From the NCBI GenBank assembly GCA_963825315.1, contig CAWGST010000005.1:496001-560000 (forward strand): a DNA stretch of 64,000 nucleotides. Reading direction: 5' to 3'. The stretch is from DASRLE01 sp963825315. GTDB taxonomy: Bacteria; Verrucomicrobiota; Verrucomicrobiia; Limisphaerales; Palsa-1400. Made by a program: the position numbers and the translations under genes. A model generated the notes under the pieces. That model did not search any database, was not told the DNA's origin, and worked only from the letters and a program-made list of their open reading frames with translations. Positions 36,264 to 44,330 of the stretch are shown here, piece after piece (position 1 is the first letter of the stretch; every line of letters starts with the position of its first letter).

Positions 36264-37550
36264 TTACAGGGATTTCATCACCCGCGCCGCCGCGCCGACC
36301 GTTTTGCCGATGTCCGCCGCGGCATGGGCGGTGGAGATGAACCCCGCTTCAAATTGCGAGGGCGCAAAATAAATTCCTTCGCGCAACATGCCGTGGAAGA
36401 ATTTGCTGAAACGCGCGCGGTCGCTTTTCATGGCATCGGCCAGATTATGCACCGGCTGATCGGTGAAATAGCCGCAGAACATGGAACCGATGCGGTTGAA
36501 TTGCACGGGAATTTTGGCCGACTTGGCGGCGGCTTTCATCCCTGTTTCCAGGGCGGCGCCTGATTCTTCCAAGGCGGCGTAGGCGTTGGTGGAGGAGAGT
36601 TCTTTGATGGCCGCCACTCCGGCCGCCATGGCCAGCGGATTGCCGCTCAAAGTGCCGGCCTGATAAACCGGCCCCATCGGCGCAAGCAAGTCCATTATTT
36701 CGGCGCGCCCGCCAAACGCGCCAACCGGCAGGCCGCCCCCGATAATCTTTCCAAAACAAGTCAGATCAGGCCGGATGCCGAAACGCCCCTGCGCGCCACC
36801 CAAGGCCAGACGGAACCCGGTCATGACTTCATCAAAAATAAGCAACGCGCCATCGGCGGCGGTGATGTCGCGCAGAAATTCCAGGAAGCCCGGCTTGGGC
36901 AAATACAAACCGGCGTTGCCCGGGACCGGTTCGACAATGATGCCGGCGATTTGTCGCGGATTGGCGGCAAAGGCGGCGCGCACCGCCTCGGGTTCGTTAA
37001 AGGGCACGACGATCGTATGCTGGGTGAAGGCCGCGGGCACCCCGGCGCTGTCGGGATGGCCAAAGGTCAGCGCGCCCGAACCCGCCTTGACCAACAGTGA
37101 ATCGGCATGGCCGTGGTAACAGCCGTCAAATTTAATGATCTTATCGCGCCGGGCAAAGCCTCGCGCCAATCGAATGGCGGACATGCAGGCTTCGGTGCCG
37201 GAATTGCACATGCGCACTTTTCCCAGGCCCGGCACGGCGGCGCAGACCAACCGGGCCATTTCGACTTCGAGCGGATTGGGAATGCCGAAGCTCGTCCCCT
37301 GCCCCGCCGCATGCCGGATGGCTTGAATGATTTTGGGATGGGCATGGCCCAGAATGGCCGGCCCCCACGTCCCAACGTAGTCCACAAGTTCATTGCCATC
37401 GACATCGAAGACATGGGCGCCTTTGGCCTTGTTGACGAAAAAGGGATGGCCGCCAACGGCGCGAAAGGCCCGCACCGGCGAATTGACGCCGCCTGGAATG
37501 TATCGCAACGCCTCCGCAAACAACTCTTCAGATTTGGCGCTTGTCATCAT
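36264..37550 (-). CDS. hemL: glutamate-1-semialdehyde 2,1-aminomutase
   Basis: The 428-residue PLP enzyme of the C5 tetrapyrrole route has PGGVNSPVRAFRAVGG, CNSGTEACMSAIRLARG, YHGHADSLLVKAGSG, LIFDEVMTGFRLA and CFGKIIGGGLPVGAFGG, in which the Lys binds PLP. Its presence means haem and cobalamin precursors are made from glutamate, consistent with the B12-dependent mutase at 5837. It follows nadE after eight bases. Confidence 0.96.
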   Translation of the reverse strand: MMTSAKSEELFAEALRYIPGGVNSPVRAFRAVGGHPFFVNKAKGAHVFDVDGNELVDYVGTWGPAILGHAHPKIIQAIRHAAGQGTSFGIPNPLEVEMARLVCAAVPGLGKVRMCNSGTEACMSAIRLARGFARRDKIIKFDGCYHGHADSLLVKAGSGALTFGHPDSAGVPAAFTQHTIVVPFNEPEAVRAAFAANPRQIAGIIVEPVPGNAGLYLPKPGFLEFLRDITAADGALLIFDEVMTGFRLALGGAQGRFGIRPDLTCFGKIIGGGLPVGAFGGRAEIMDLLAPMGPVYQAGTLSGNPLAMAAGVAAIKELSSTNAYAALEESGAALETGMKAAAKSAKIPVQFNRIGSMFCGYFTDQPVHNLADAMKSDRARFSKFFHGMLREGIYFAPSQFEAGFISTAHAAADIGKTVGAAARVMKSL

Positions 37551-37558
37551 GTTGTCAG

Positions 37559-39202
37559 TTACGCCTCCCGGTAACGCTGCGCAATGGGAAAACGCCGGCC
37601 CACCCCGAATGCTTTGGTGGTCACTTTCAGGCCGGGGGCGGCTTGACGGCGTTTGTATTCGTTCACGTCAATCAAGTGAATGACTCGTTTAACAGTCGTT
37701 TCCGCAAAACCAAGCTGGACGATTTCGGCCAGGGACCGGCCTTGGACAACGTACTGATCGAGAATGGCATCGAGAATCTCGTAGGGCGGCAGGCTGTCCT
37801 GGTCGGTTTGATGGAGACGCAATTCCGCTGAAGGTGCTTTCGTCAGGGAAGCCTGGGGAATGATTTCGCGGGTGCGGTTGATCCAATTGGCCAGGCGATA
37901 GACCATTGTTTTAGGCACATCACTGATCACGGCCAACCCGCCGCACATGTCGCCGTAAAGAGTGCAATAGCCGACGGCCAATTCGCTTTTGTTGCCGGTG
38001 GTAAGAAGCAAGGAACCGAACTTGTTGGACAACGCCATGAGAATAACCCCGCGCAATCGCGCCTGGATATTTTCCTCGGTGGTGTCTTCGGCGCAGCCGG
38101 CAAAAAGGGGTTGCAACTGCTGCCGTACCGATTCAAACGGCGGTTGAATGGGAATGACATCGTAGCGAATGCCCAGGCGCTCCGCCAACAGGCGCGCGTC
38201 ATCCAAACTGCCCCTGGACGAGAATTGCGAAGGCAGCGATATGCCGTGAACGTGCGCCGGCCCGAGCGCGGCGACAGCCAGACAGGCCACGACTGCCGAA
38301 TCAATTCCGCCGCTCAGTCCAAGAACGGCGGACTTGAAGCCGCACTTTTGGAAATAGTCGCGCAGTCCAAGAACCAGGGCGTCATGGACGTTCTCTTCGT
38401 CCGCGGCGTCTGGCCTGGAAACGGGCTGGCCCGCCTCCGTATCCGCCACCACGAAGTCTTCTTCAAAAGACCTGGCTTTGGCAATCAACCGGCCCTCCGC
38501 ATTGAAAATCAAACTTCCGCCGTCAAAAAGCAATTCGTCGTTGCCCCCGACCAGATTGCAGAAGGCCACGGGCCGCCGCGATTTGAGGGCGAGGCTGGCC
38601 AGCATGTCATAGCGCAGTTTTTCCTTGCCCACGCACCACGGGGAAGCCGAGATGTTGAAGAGGCACCCGGCCCCGGCAGAAAGGAGTGTGGCGATCGGAT
38701 TGGCCCGATAACGCCGTTGCGGCCAGAAATCCTCATCGTTCCATATATCCTCGCAAATCGTCACTCCGCAGGCGGAACCGGCAATGGTCACGGGCAGGTT
38801 GTCCCGCGCCGGCTCGAAATAGCGGTCTTCATCAAAGACATCATAGGTGGGCAGCAAAGTCTTGACTCGAGTGGCGGCGATTTTCCCATGGTGCAGAAGG
38901 GCGGCCTCGTTGGTGACGTCCCGCCCCGGCCGGTTCTTGTTTTCGCCGACGAAACCGACCAGCATCGCCGTTTCCGCGCTGGCCGCGGCGAGGCGATGAA
39001 GGACGGCAAGATTTTTGGCAATAAAATCTTTCTTGAGCAGCAGATCGCGCGGCGGATAGCCGGTCGTTGTCAATTCAGGAAACAGCACGACATCGGCCTT
39101 TTCGGCCCGGGCGCGCCGGGCGCCTTCCATGATTTTGGCTTCATTGCCGGCCAGGTCGCCGACGGTGGTATTGATTTGGGCCAGGGCGATTCTCATCTCC
39201 AT
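37559..39202 (-). CDS. nadE: glutamine-dependent NAD+ synthetase
   Basis: This 547-residue enzyme has an N-terminal nitrilase-type glutaminase (LFPELTTTGYPPRD with the Glu, TLLPTYDVFDEDRYFEP with the Lys, VTICEDIWNDEDF with the Cys) and a C-terminal synthetase with the ATP loop VLGLSGGIDSAVVACLAV and TTGNKSELAVGYCTLYGD. It amidates NaAD to NAD. It begins the nadE-hemL-ruvX run on the minus strand. Confidence 0.96.
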   Translation of the reverse strand: MEMRIALAQINTTVGDLAGNEAKIMEGARRARAEKADVVLFPELTTTGYPPRDLLLKKDFIAKNLAVLHRLAAASAETAMLVGFVGENKNRPGRDVTNEAALLHHGKIAATRVKTLLPTYDVFDEDRYFEPARDNLPVTIAGSACGVTICEDIWNDEDFWPQRRYRANPIATLLSAGAGCLFNISASPWCVGKEKLRYDMLASLALKSRRPVAFCNLVGGNDELLFDGGSLIFNAEGRLIAKARSFEEDFVVADTEAGQPVSRPDAADEENVHDALVLGLRDYFQKCGFKSAVLGLSGGIDSAVVACLAVAALGPAHVHGISLPSQFSSRGSLDDARLLAERLGIRYDVIPIQPPFESVRQQLQPLFAGCAEDTTEENIQARLRGVILMALSNKFGSLLLTTGNKSELAVGYCTLYGDMCGGLAVISDVPKTMVYRLANWINRTREIIPQASLTKAPSAELRLHQTDQDSLPPYEILDAILDQYVVQGRSLAEIVQLGFAETTVKRVIHLIDVNEYKRRQAAPGLKVTTKAFGVGRRFPIAQRYREA

Positions 39203-39220
39203 CCTGAACGAGGAACCGGC

Positions 39221-39754
39221 CTAGCGGCGCCGACTGAAAAATGTTTCCGGCAGGCTGCCGAACTCAGTCCGGACATATATGCCGGGGGCAATGTGATGGC
39301 GCAGAAACCAGCCCTGATTGACTTCCAAAACGTACTGCACGTCGTCCGAAGCGGCCACGACTGAATTGGTATCCTGCGGTTGCAAATCGTTTATTTCGAC
39401 AATACTGCCCTCCGGGTTGATATAGGCGGCGGAAAGCGGCAGGGGGCAATTCTTCATCCAAAATGAAGCCTGCGTCGGCCTGTTGAAGACAAACAACATC
39501 CCGGCGTTTTCCGCCATATTGGTGCGGAACATCATGCCCGTTTGCACTTGCTCGGCAGTCAAAGCCAGTTCCGTCACCAATTCCTCCGCCCCCAGCCAGA
39601 GGCGAATGGTCTTCAACTGGGGCTGGGCCTTCGTCGGCAAGACGGGCTGTGCCGGCTGCGTCGGCGCGGCCACAATGGGCGGCGCGGCGGATTTTTTTTC
39701 GCACCCGGCAAAAGAGCCGGCCAGAATCAACAGGATCAGAGCAAACCATCTCAT
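39221..39754 (-). CDS. DUF192 family lipoprotein
   Basis: The 177-residue protein starts with a lipoprotein signal peptide (MRWFALILLILAGSFAGCEK; lipobox AGC). The DUF192 domain (about residues 50-170) shows MMFRTNMAENAGMLFVF, ASFWMKNCPLPLSAAYI and VLEVNQGWF. Its biochemical role is not established. It lies 18 bases upstream of nadE on the same strand. Confidence 0.9.
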   Translation of the reverse strand: MRWFALILLILAGSFAGCEKKSAAPPIVAAPTQPAQPVLPTKAQPQLKTIRLWLGAEELVTELALTAEQVQTGMMFRTNMAENAGMLFVFNRPTQASFWMKNCPLPLSAAYINPEGSIVEINDLQPQDTNSVVAASDDVQYVLEVNQGWFLRHHIAPGIYVRTEFGSLPETFFSRRR

Positions 39755-39794
39755 CCCGCGAGAATGCGCGAAGCCCGGCCCAATTTCAATGAAA

Positions 39795-40787
39795 CTATTT
39801 GGCGACGGCCTGGAGGCGGTCCAGAATTTCCATGTTGCGCTGCGTCTCGGCCAGGCTCAGGCGCGGCGCGCGTTTTTGCAAAATGGCGTCGGCGAAATCT
39901 TCCACTTCAAGGCGATAACGGTCGCTTTGCGCCACCGGGATTTCGCGGCGTTCCTCGCCTGTGGTCAGCGTCAACGCGCCGGGGTTGTCGAAGAACGTGT
40001 CGGGGATTTCCAACGCGCCGCGAGTTCCGACGATTTCCGAGCAAATCCGTTTCTGCGCGTTGAATCCGCAATGCAACGAGGCGATCAGTCCTGACGGATA
40101 TTTGAGCAGCGCGGAAAAAATCATGTCCACGCCGTCTTTGCGCACGCCTTGCGCGGAAATGCTTTCCGGCAGCGCCCCGCCCGGCTGGCCGCGGGTGATT
40201 TCATCCGTCACCATGCCGGTGAAATTGACCGGGTAGCAGCCGACATCATAAAGAGAGCCGCCGCCCAGTTCGGGTTTGAGCTTGATGGAGGCCGGATTGG
40301 CGAGCAAATAGCGAAAAGTCGAGCCGATGAATTTGATTTCGCCGAGCGCGCCGCCGCGCAGCACTTCGAGGACCTGGCGGGTGCGGTCGGTGTAACGATA
40401 CATAAAGGCTTCCATCAGCCACACATGGTTGGCGGCGCAAGCGGCGGTCATTTCGCGGCACTGGGCCGCGTCCAGGGCAAGCGGTTTTTCGCACAGAACG
40501 TGCTTTCCGTGTTCCGCGGCCCGAATCGTCCATTCCCGATGCAGTGAATTGGGCAGCGGGATATAGACCGCATCGACGGCCGGATCGCGCAGCAGTTCAT
40601 CGTAGCCAGGATAGGCCGCCGGCGTGGGAAATCGGGCGCGGCACTCGGCCAGTTTGGATTCGTGACGAGAAGCCACGGCGTGCAACTCAGAATTGGAGGA
40701 TCGTTGGATCGCCGGCATGAGAGATTCCCGCGCAATGCGCGCGCAGCCGAGAACGCCCCACCGGATTTTTCGCTGGCCAGTCTTCAT
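39795..40787 (-). CDS. Gfo/Idh/MocA family NAD(P)-dependent oxidoreductase
   Basis: The protein is 330 residues from the ATG at 40787 (MKTGQRKIRWGVLGCARIAR); a longer start at 40847 adds 20 residues without similarity. The Rossmann domain (about residues 8-125) includes VLCEKPLALDAAQCREM with the conserved Glu-Lys-Pro. The C-terminal alpha/beta domain has GGGSLYDVGCYPVNF with the catalytic-site Asp/Tyr region. It probably oxidises a sugar or polyol; the substrate is not predictable. Confidence 0.9.
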   Translation of the reverse strand: MKTGQRKIRWGVLGCARIARESLMPAIQRSSNSELHAVASRHESKLAECRARFPTPAAYPGYDELLRDPAVDAVYIPLPNSLHREWTIRAAEHGKHVLCEKPLALDAAQCREMTAACAANHVWLMEAFMYRYTDRTRQVLEVLRGGALGEIKFIGSTFRYLLANPASIKLKPELGGGSLYDVGCYPVNFTGMVTDEITRGQPGGALPESISAQGVRKDGVDMIFSALLKYPSGLIASLHCGFNAQKRICSEIVGTRGALEIPDTFFDNPGALTLTTGEERREIPVAQSDRYRLEVEDFADAILQKRAPRLSLAETQRNMEILDRLQAVAK

Positions 40788-41136
40788 GGAATTTTTTGCT
40801 GTAAACGGGTTACTCATCAGGCCTTTCAGGCTTTCACAAACATTCAATCACCAGGATGCCGCACCCCACACGTTTCGTCAATCCACTCTGCGGCATTGCC
40901 TGGCGAGGGGCGAGGGGTCAACCCAAACTATGGATTGACCCCTCATGCGAAACGAGATCACGCCATCAAAGGGGTCGTACCAGAGCTTTGTCCATTTTCC
41001 TTTATTCGCTTGATTTTCTCCATGCAAGCGTTCCAGCAAATCCTGCTTGAAGTCCGGGCTTCCCACTCACTACCCGCTCCTCCGACTCAAGTGCATCGGC
41101 AAAACCAAATATGGGCTAAGCTATGGTACGACCCCT
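40788..41136. repeat. gap with two inverted-repeat elements
   Basis: No gene is seen. GGGGTCAACCCAAACTATGG (40911-40930) continues into ATTGACCCCTC, forming a hairpin that shares CCAAACTATGG and TTGACCCCTC with DNA near 8980-9005. Then ATCAAAGGGGTCGTACCA (40965-40982) is exactly inverted at 41124-41141, with complementarity extending to 40987 and 41119 apart from one base. The right arm ends at the XRE fragment. Confidence 0.7.
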
Positions 41137-41267
41137 TTGATATCGGGCTTTTGGAACGGGAAAAACGAAGCCCAAACTTGGACACAGCACAAGCAATTGC
41201 CGATGCATCGGGGCTGCCTCTCGTCAAGATGATTGCTGAGGCAACGCGGATTCGGGTCGGACGTTAA
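41137..41267 (+). pseudogene. C-terminal fragment of an XRE-type HTH regulator
   Basis: The last 43 codons before the TAA at 41265 read GLLEREKRSPNLDTAQAIAD followed by ASGLPLVKMIAEA, the final helices of an XRE/Cro domain (pattern LERGxRxPSLDTAxAIAxALG). The earlier helices are missing: upstream DNA is the right arm of an inverted repeat. The gene appears truncated by that repeat. Confidence 0.55.
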
Positions 41268-41278
41268 TTTGCCCTAAT

Positions 41279-41735
41279 TCACGGGCGGATAATCCGTCGT
41301 AAGTTCAACAAGTCGCTAAGAAATTCTTCTGACCACTCCCAGCTTCCTAATTTTGTCAGATGCCTACCGTTTCGCTCCATCCATTCTATGCGCTGGTGAA
41401 TCCAATGGTAGGCGTGTCGGAAGCCAATTTGAAGCCCGTTGCTGTCGGCGATGAAATCGTCCCGCATAATACGAAAAGCGATGCGAACCGGCATGATGCC
41501 TCCGAGAAACCTGCTCACATACTCAGCATGACTGCGCGAAATCGTATCGCGCTCAGCGTTCAATCGTGATTCGGCAATGATACCGATTGGATTCTCGCCT
41601 GAATCGTATCCCGCCAATTCGGTTAAATGAATGGAAAACGCCTCGTCTCGCGGGAGAGTTCGTCGATTCACTACTTCGCGGGAGTTCGCAGGACGATAGG
41701 CGATTATGTCCGCGTGATTGTGGCTAACGCCGTTT
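41279..41735 (-). pseudogene. hypothetical protein fragment, N-terminus cut by the IS element
   Basis: A minus-strand frame continues from the IS border at about 41735 to a stop at 41279 (about 150 codons) without an ATG start; a GTG at 41671 would give 130 residues. It reads GIIAESRLNAERDTISRSHA and later DSNGLQIGFRHAYHWIHQ, faintly like DUF3800 proteins, but this is not firm. The matching N-terminal part is not found on the other side of the IS, so part of the gene has been lost. Confidence 0.45.
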
Positions 41736-43169
41736 AAGAGGGTGTTCGAGAATTCGTTTTGAAAGCCATGTAATGTAATGGGTTTTCACGCCTTTTAAAA
41801 ATGCTTAAGTGTCTCTTCCAAAGGCAATTCCAGTGAAAGCTGTTTGGGTGTCAGCTCCTAGAGATCAAAGACGGCTGGCGGATGACTGAGCAAGGCCCGC
41901 GCTCGCAACAGCGATATCGCATCAGCCAACAAGCCCATCATCCAAGTCAGCCGCAAACTATTGAAAAACATCTGATTCAAACCGAGTTGATTCTTCTCGT
42001 AAGATTGGCTGGCCTCAATCCAGGGACGGGCTTGTTTTAATAGTTGCTGCGCCAGGCGTGAAGACAGCGGCACCGAGCCCAACAGAATCTCATGTTCCTG
42101 TGGTGCGTAACCAAACTGGCGGGGACAACGACTCTGTTCCCAACAATATGCGCACAGGCGATCCGGGGCCGTTACTCCAAACCAGTGCAACTGATCCCGG
42201 CATTCATAACCCAACCACTCCAGCGCCTGCCCTTGGGGACAGACGGCTTGTGGACCCGGCTCAAATGGCGGCACCAATTTCATATCCGAGCGCAACTTGG
42301 TCACCACGGCCACTTGCCATTGTTCGCGAATTTGCCGTTGCCTCTGCATGTTGATGTAGCCCATGTCCCCCACCACGACGTCAGGCAGCCATTCCAGGAC
42401 TTGGCGGCAGTAACGCAAGCTGGGACGCAGGAATTGCCCATCCGCCAGGTTGGCAGGGGCGATCCAACTCACCAGAGGCACCAGTTGCACGCTCGGGCCG
42501 TACCCATTCAACCATAATCTCATCGTGTGCTTTTTGTAGCCAACAAACCACCGGCTCTGGCCGGTCTTGATGGTGCGGGCGCCCAAGGTCGCTCCTTGTG
42601 CCGAGTAGCGCCCGGTCAACTTTTTTTATAAGCGCTGGTGGCCGCAGGCAGATCGGTCGAGTCAATCAGAGCAACACTCATGCCGCCGATCCAACAACTT
42701 TCCAAAAGCGGACTTAATAAATGCTGGTTGATGCGCCGCAAACCGCCGACGCCGATGAGAGCGCGAAAGTCATGCAACAGCGAAGTCACAGGCAGATGGT
42801 GACGATTGGGCAGATGGGCAAAGCGACGCCAAGCCCGCTGCTCTTTGAGCATTTGGGTCGGCAGATTGAAAGAATGCGCAGGGGTCAGCAAACTCAGGAG
42901 CAGCACTCGATAAAGTTGGGCTGGATGGAAGCCCATACGCCGTCCTCGCCCCCGGTGGCGCGGCGATAATTCATTGATGAAATCGTCGGGAATAAAGGGC
43001 GACAATTCTGCCAGCAGTTCGGCCGTGCCAGTGGTAGCCAAAGAGAAATTCATAGTCAAAAAGACTACCCTAAAAAAGCACCTGCGTCCGCTTTTCTTGA
43101 AACTACGCAAATTCTATGCGTAATCACTTCATCCAACGTTGGTTGCGTCGAATTCTCGAATACCCTCTT
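41736..43169 (-). mobile_element. insertion sequence with near-identical terminal inverted repeats
   Basis: The ends AAGAGGGTGTTCGAGAATTC (41736-41755) and, on the opposite strand from 43169, AAGAGGGTATTCGAGAATTC differ at one base. Between them is one DDE transposase gene in two overlapping frames. The length is about 1.43 kb. No clear target duplication is seen next to the ends. The family is IS5/IS4-like by transposase pattern but was not assigned. Confidence 0.85.
41858..43053 (-). CDS. DDE transposase of the IS element, two frames joined by a probable -1 frameshift
   Basis: The first frame (ATG at 43053 to a TGA at 42616) has a DUF772-like N-terminal region (MGFHPAQLYRVLLLSLL, SLLHDFRALIGVGGLR) and the first catalytic Asp in VALIDSTDLPAAT. 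The second frame (to 41858) has the second Asp in VVVGDMGYINMQRQRQ and a Glu/Lys region, RPWIEASQSYEKNQLGLN. They meet at a run of seven A on the coding strand (42627-42621); slipping back one base gives AYKKKLTGRYSAQGA, about 398 residues in all. Such A7 runs are used for programmed -1 frameshifting in many IS elements, but a disabling indel cannot be excluded. Confidence 0.82.
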
Positions 43170-43604
43170 TCAGTTTGCAATCCTTTGATTTTGAATTTCT
43201 CAAGAGCAATGTGCCCCGAAAAAAACCATGAAATTTTCGGCATTTTGAATAAACATAAGTTATTGTCCTAAAAGCACTTGCAAAAATGGCTAAAGTCAGT
43301 ATTGACAGAAACCGATGAAATCGGGAAAGTAGAAGGAACTCAAATGGCAACGCGGGATGGAACAGGACTTGCCGGGGCTGGGCATGGGGAAAAGGCTGAA
43401 GGCTGAAGGTTTCAATTTGCGCCCATGCGGAACGTGGTAAATCTCTTACACTCTTTTGCCGGCGATCCGGCTTCATTAACTTGAGGCGTATAAAGGGAAT
43501 TTTGGCGGGACGCCAAAATTGACCGGCGGGACGCCGGTTCCACCCGTATCAGCTTGACATTTTGGCCTGATGGCGGGGAAAGTCAAAATCGTGGACTCCG
43601 CGAA
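43170..43604. repeat. gap with GGCTGAA units and a double-hairpin repeat
   Basis: No gene is recognisable. GGCTGAAGGCTGAAGG lies at 43394-43409. At 43500-43537, arms TTTTGGCG/CGCCAAAA (loop GGA) and CCGGCG/CGCCGG (loop GGA) form the same double hairpin as at 31646-31683, with the same CCACCCG tail. The rest shows nothing clear. Confidence 0.7.
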
Positions 43605-44027
43605 ATGAGAGTAGTTTTCGACACCAGTGTGCTGGTGGCAGCGGCCCGATCCCGGGAGGGCGCGAGTTTCGCGCTCATCAGTTCCATTCCAGCGCCCGAA
43701 TTCCAGTTTTGCCTCTCGGTGGGGCTTTATACCGAGTGGCAGGGAGTGCTGACACGCGCCGAGAATCTGCCGCCCGGCGACACTGCCGAAGACGCCCGCC
43801 GGTATTTGCGCTATCTTGCCAGCCAGGCGCATTTGCAGGAAATCCATTTCCTTTGGAGACCATTTCTCGCAGACCCGGACGATGACATGGTGTTGGAACT
43901 GGCTTTTGCGGCGGGTTGCCAGTATATTGTGACGCATAATGTGAAAGATTTTCACGGCTCGGAGCAGCTTGGCGTGGTTGCGCTGTCGCCCCGTGAATAT
44001 TTGAGCCTGATACGAAAGAAATCATGA
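43605..44027 (+). CDS. PIN-domain toxin (COG1569-type)
   Basis: The protein is 140 residues from the ATG at 43605. The PIN acidic residues are in VVFDTSVLVAAARS, GLYTEWQGVL, DPDDDMVLELAFAAG and VTHNVKDFHG. It is related in layout to the PIN protein at 35124 but not a near copy. Here the toxin gene comes first and overlaps the RHH gene by four bases (ATGA). Expected role: RNase toxin neutralised by the next gene product. Confidence 0.85.
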   Translation: MRVVFDTSVLVAAARSREGASFALISSIPAPEFQFCLSVGLYTEWQGVLTRAENLPPGDTAEDARRYLRYLASQAHLQEIHFLWRPFLADPDDDMVLELAFAAGCQYIVTHNVKDFHGSEQLGVVALSPREYLSLIRKKS

Positions 44028-44260
44028 GCACCCTGACCATCCAATTGCCGGAGTCGTTAAAAAAGACCATCGAAGACCTCGCGGCGCGCGAGGGCTACTC
44101 GGTGAGCCAATTCCTCGCCAGCGCCGCTGGTGAAAAACTGGCGGTTGTAATGACGATGGATTACCTGCGGCGCGAGGCTGCCGCTGGACGCCGTGAAGAT
44201 TTTGAAAAGTATCTGGCTGCCTCGCCGGATGTGCCGCCCTTGCCAGGTGACGAATTATGA
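44024..44260 (+). CDS. ribbon-helix-helix antitoxin, second gene of PIN pair
   Basis: The 78-residue protein begins MSTLTIQLPESLKKTIEDLA, continuing into a helix with GYSVSQFLASAAGEKLAV, typical of CopG/Arc-like antitoxins. The acidic C-terminal tail DFEKYLAASPDVPPLPGDEL is also common among such antitoxins. Its position after the toxin is the reverse of the pair at 35124-35796. Confidence 0.8.
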   Translation: MSTLTIQLPESLKKTIEDLAAREGYSVSQFLASAAGEKLAVVMTMDYLRREAAAGRREDFEKYLAASPDVPPLPGDEL

Positions 44261-44330
44261 TATGAAGGGGTTCGACGCCCGCCGTCGCCAATGCTATGGC
44301 GCCGAGTTGCCCTACCGGTTGGTGGCAAAT

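Noticed and set aside
43170..43476. Missing first half of the gene cut by the IS element
   Set aside because: The frame on the far side of the IS shows no similarity in style to the fragment at 41279-41735 and no sensible junction.
40788..44260. Prophage or conjugative element
   Set aside because: Only an IS, gene fragments and a toxin-antitoxin pair are present; no integrase, structural or transfer genes.
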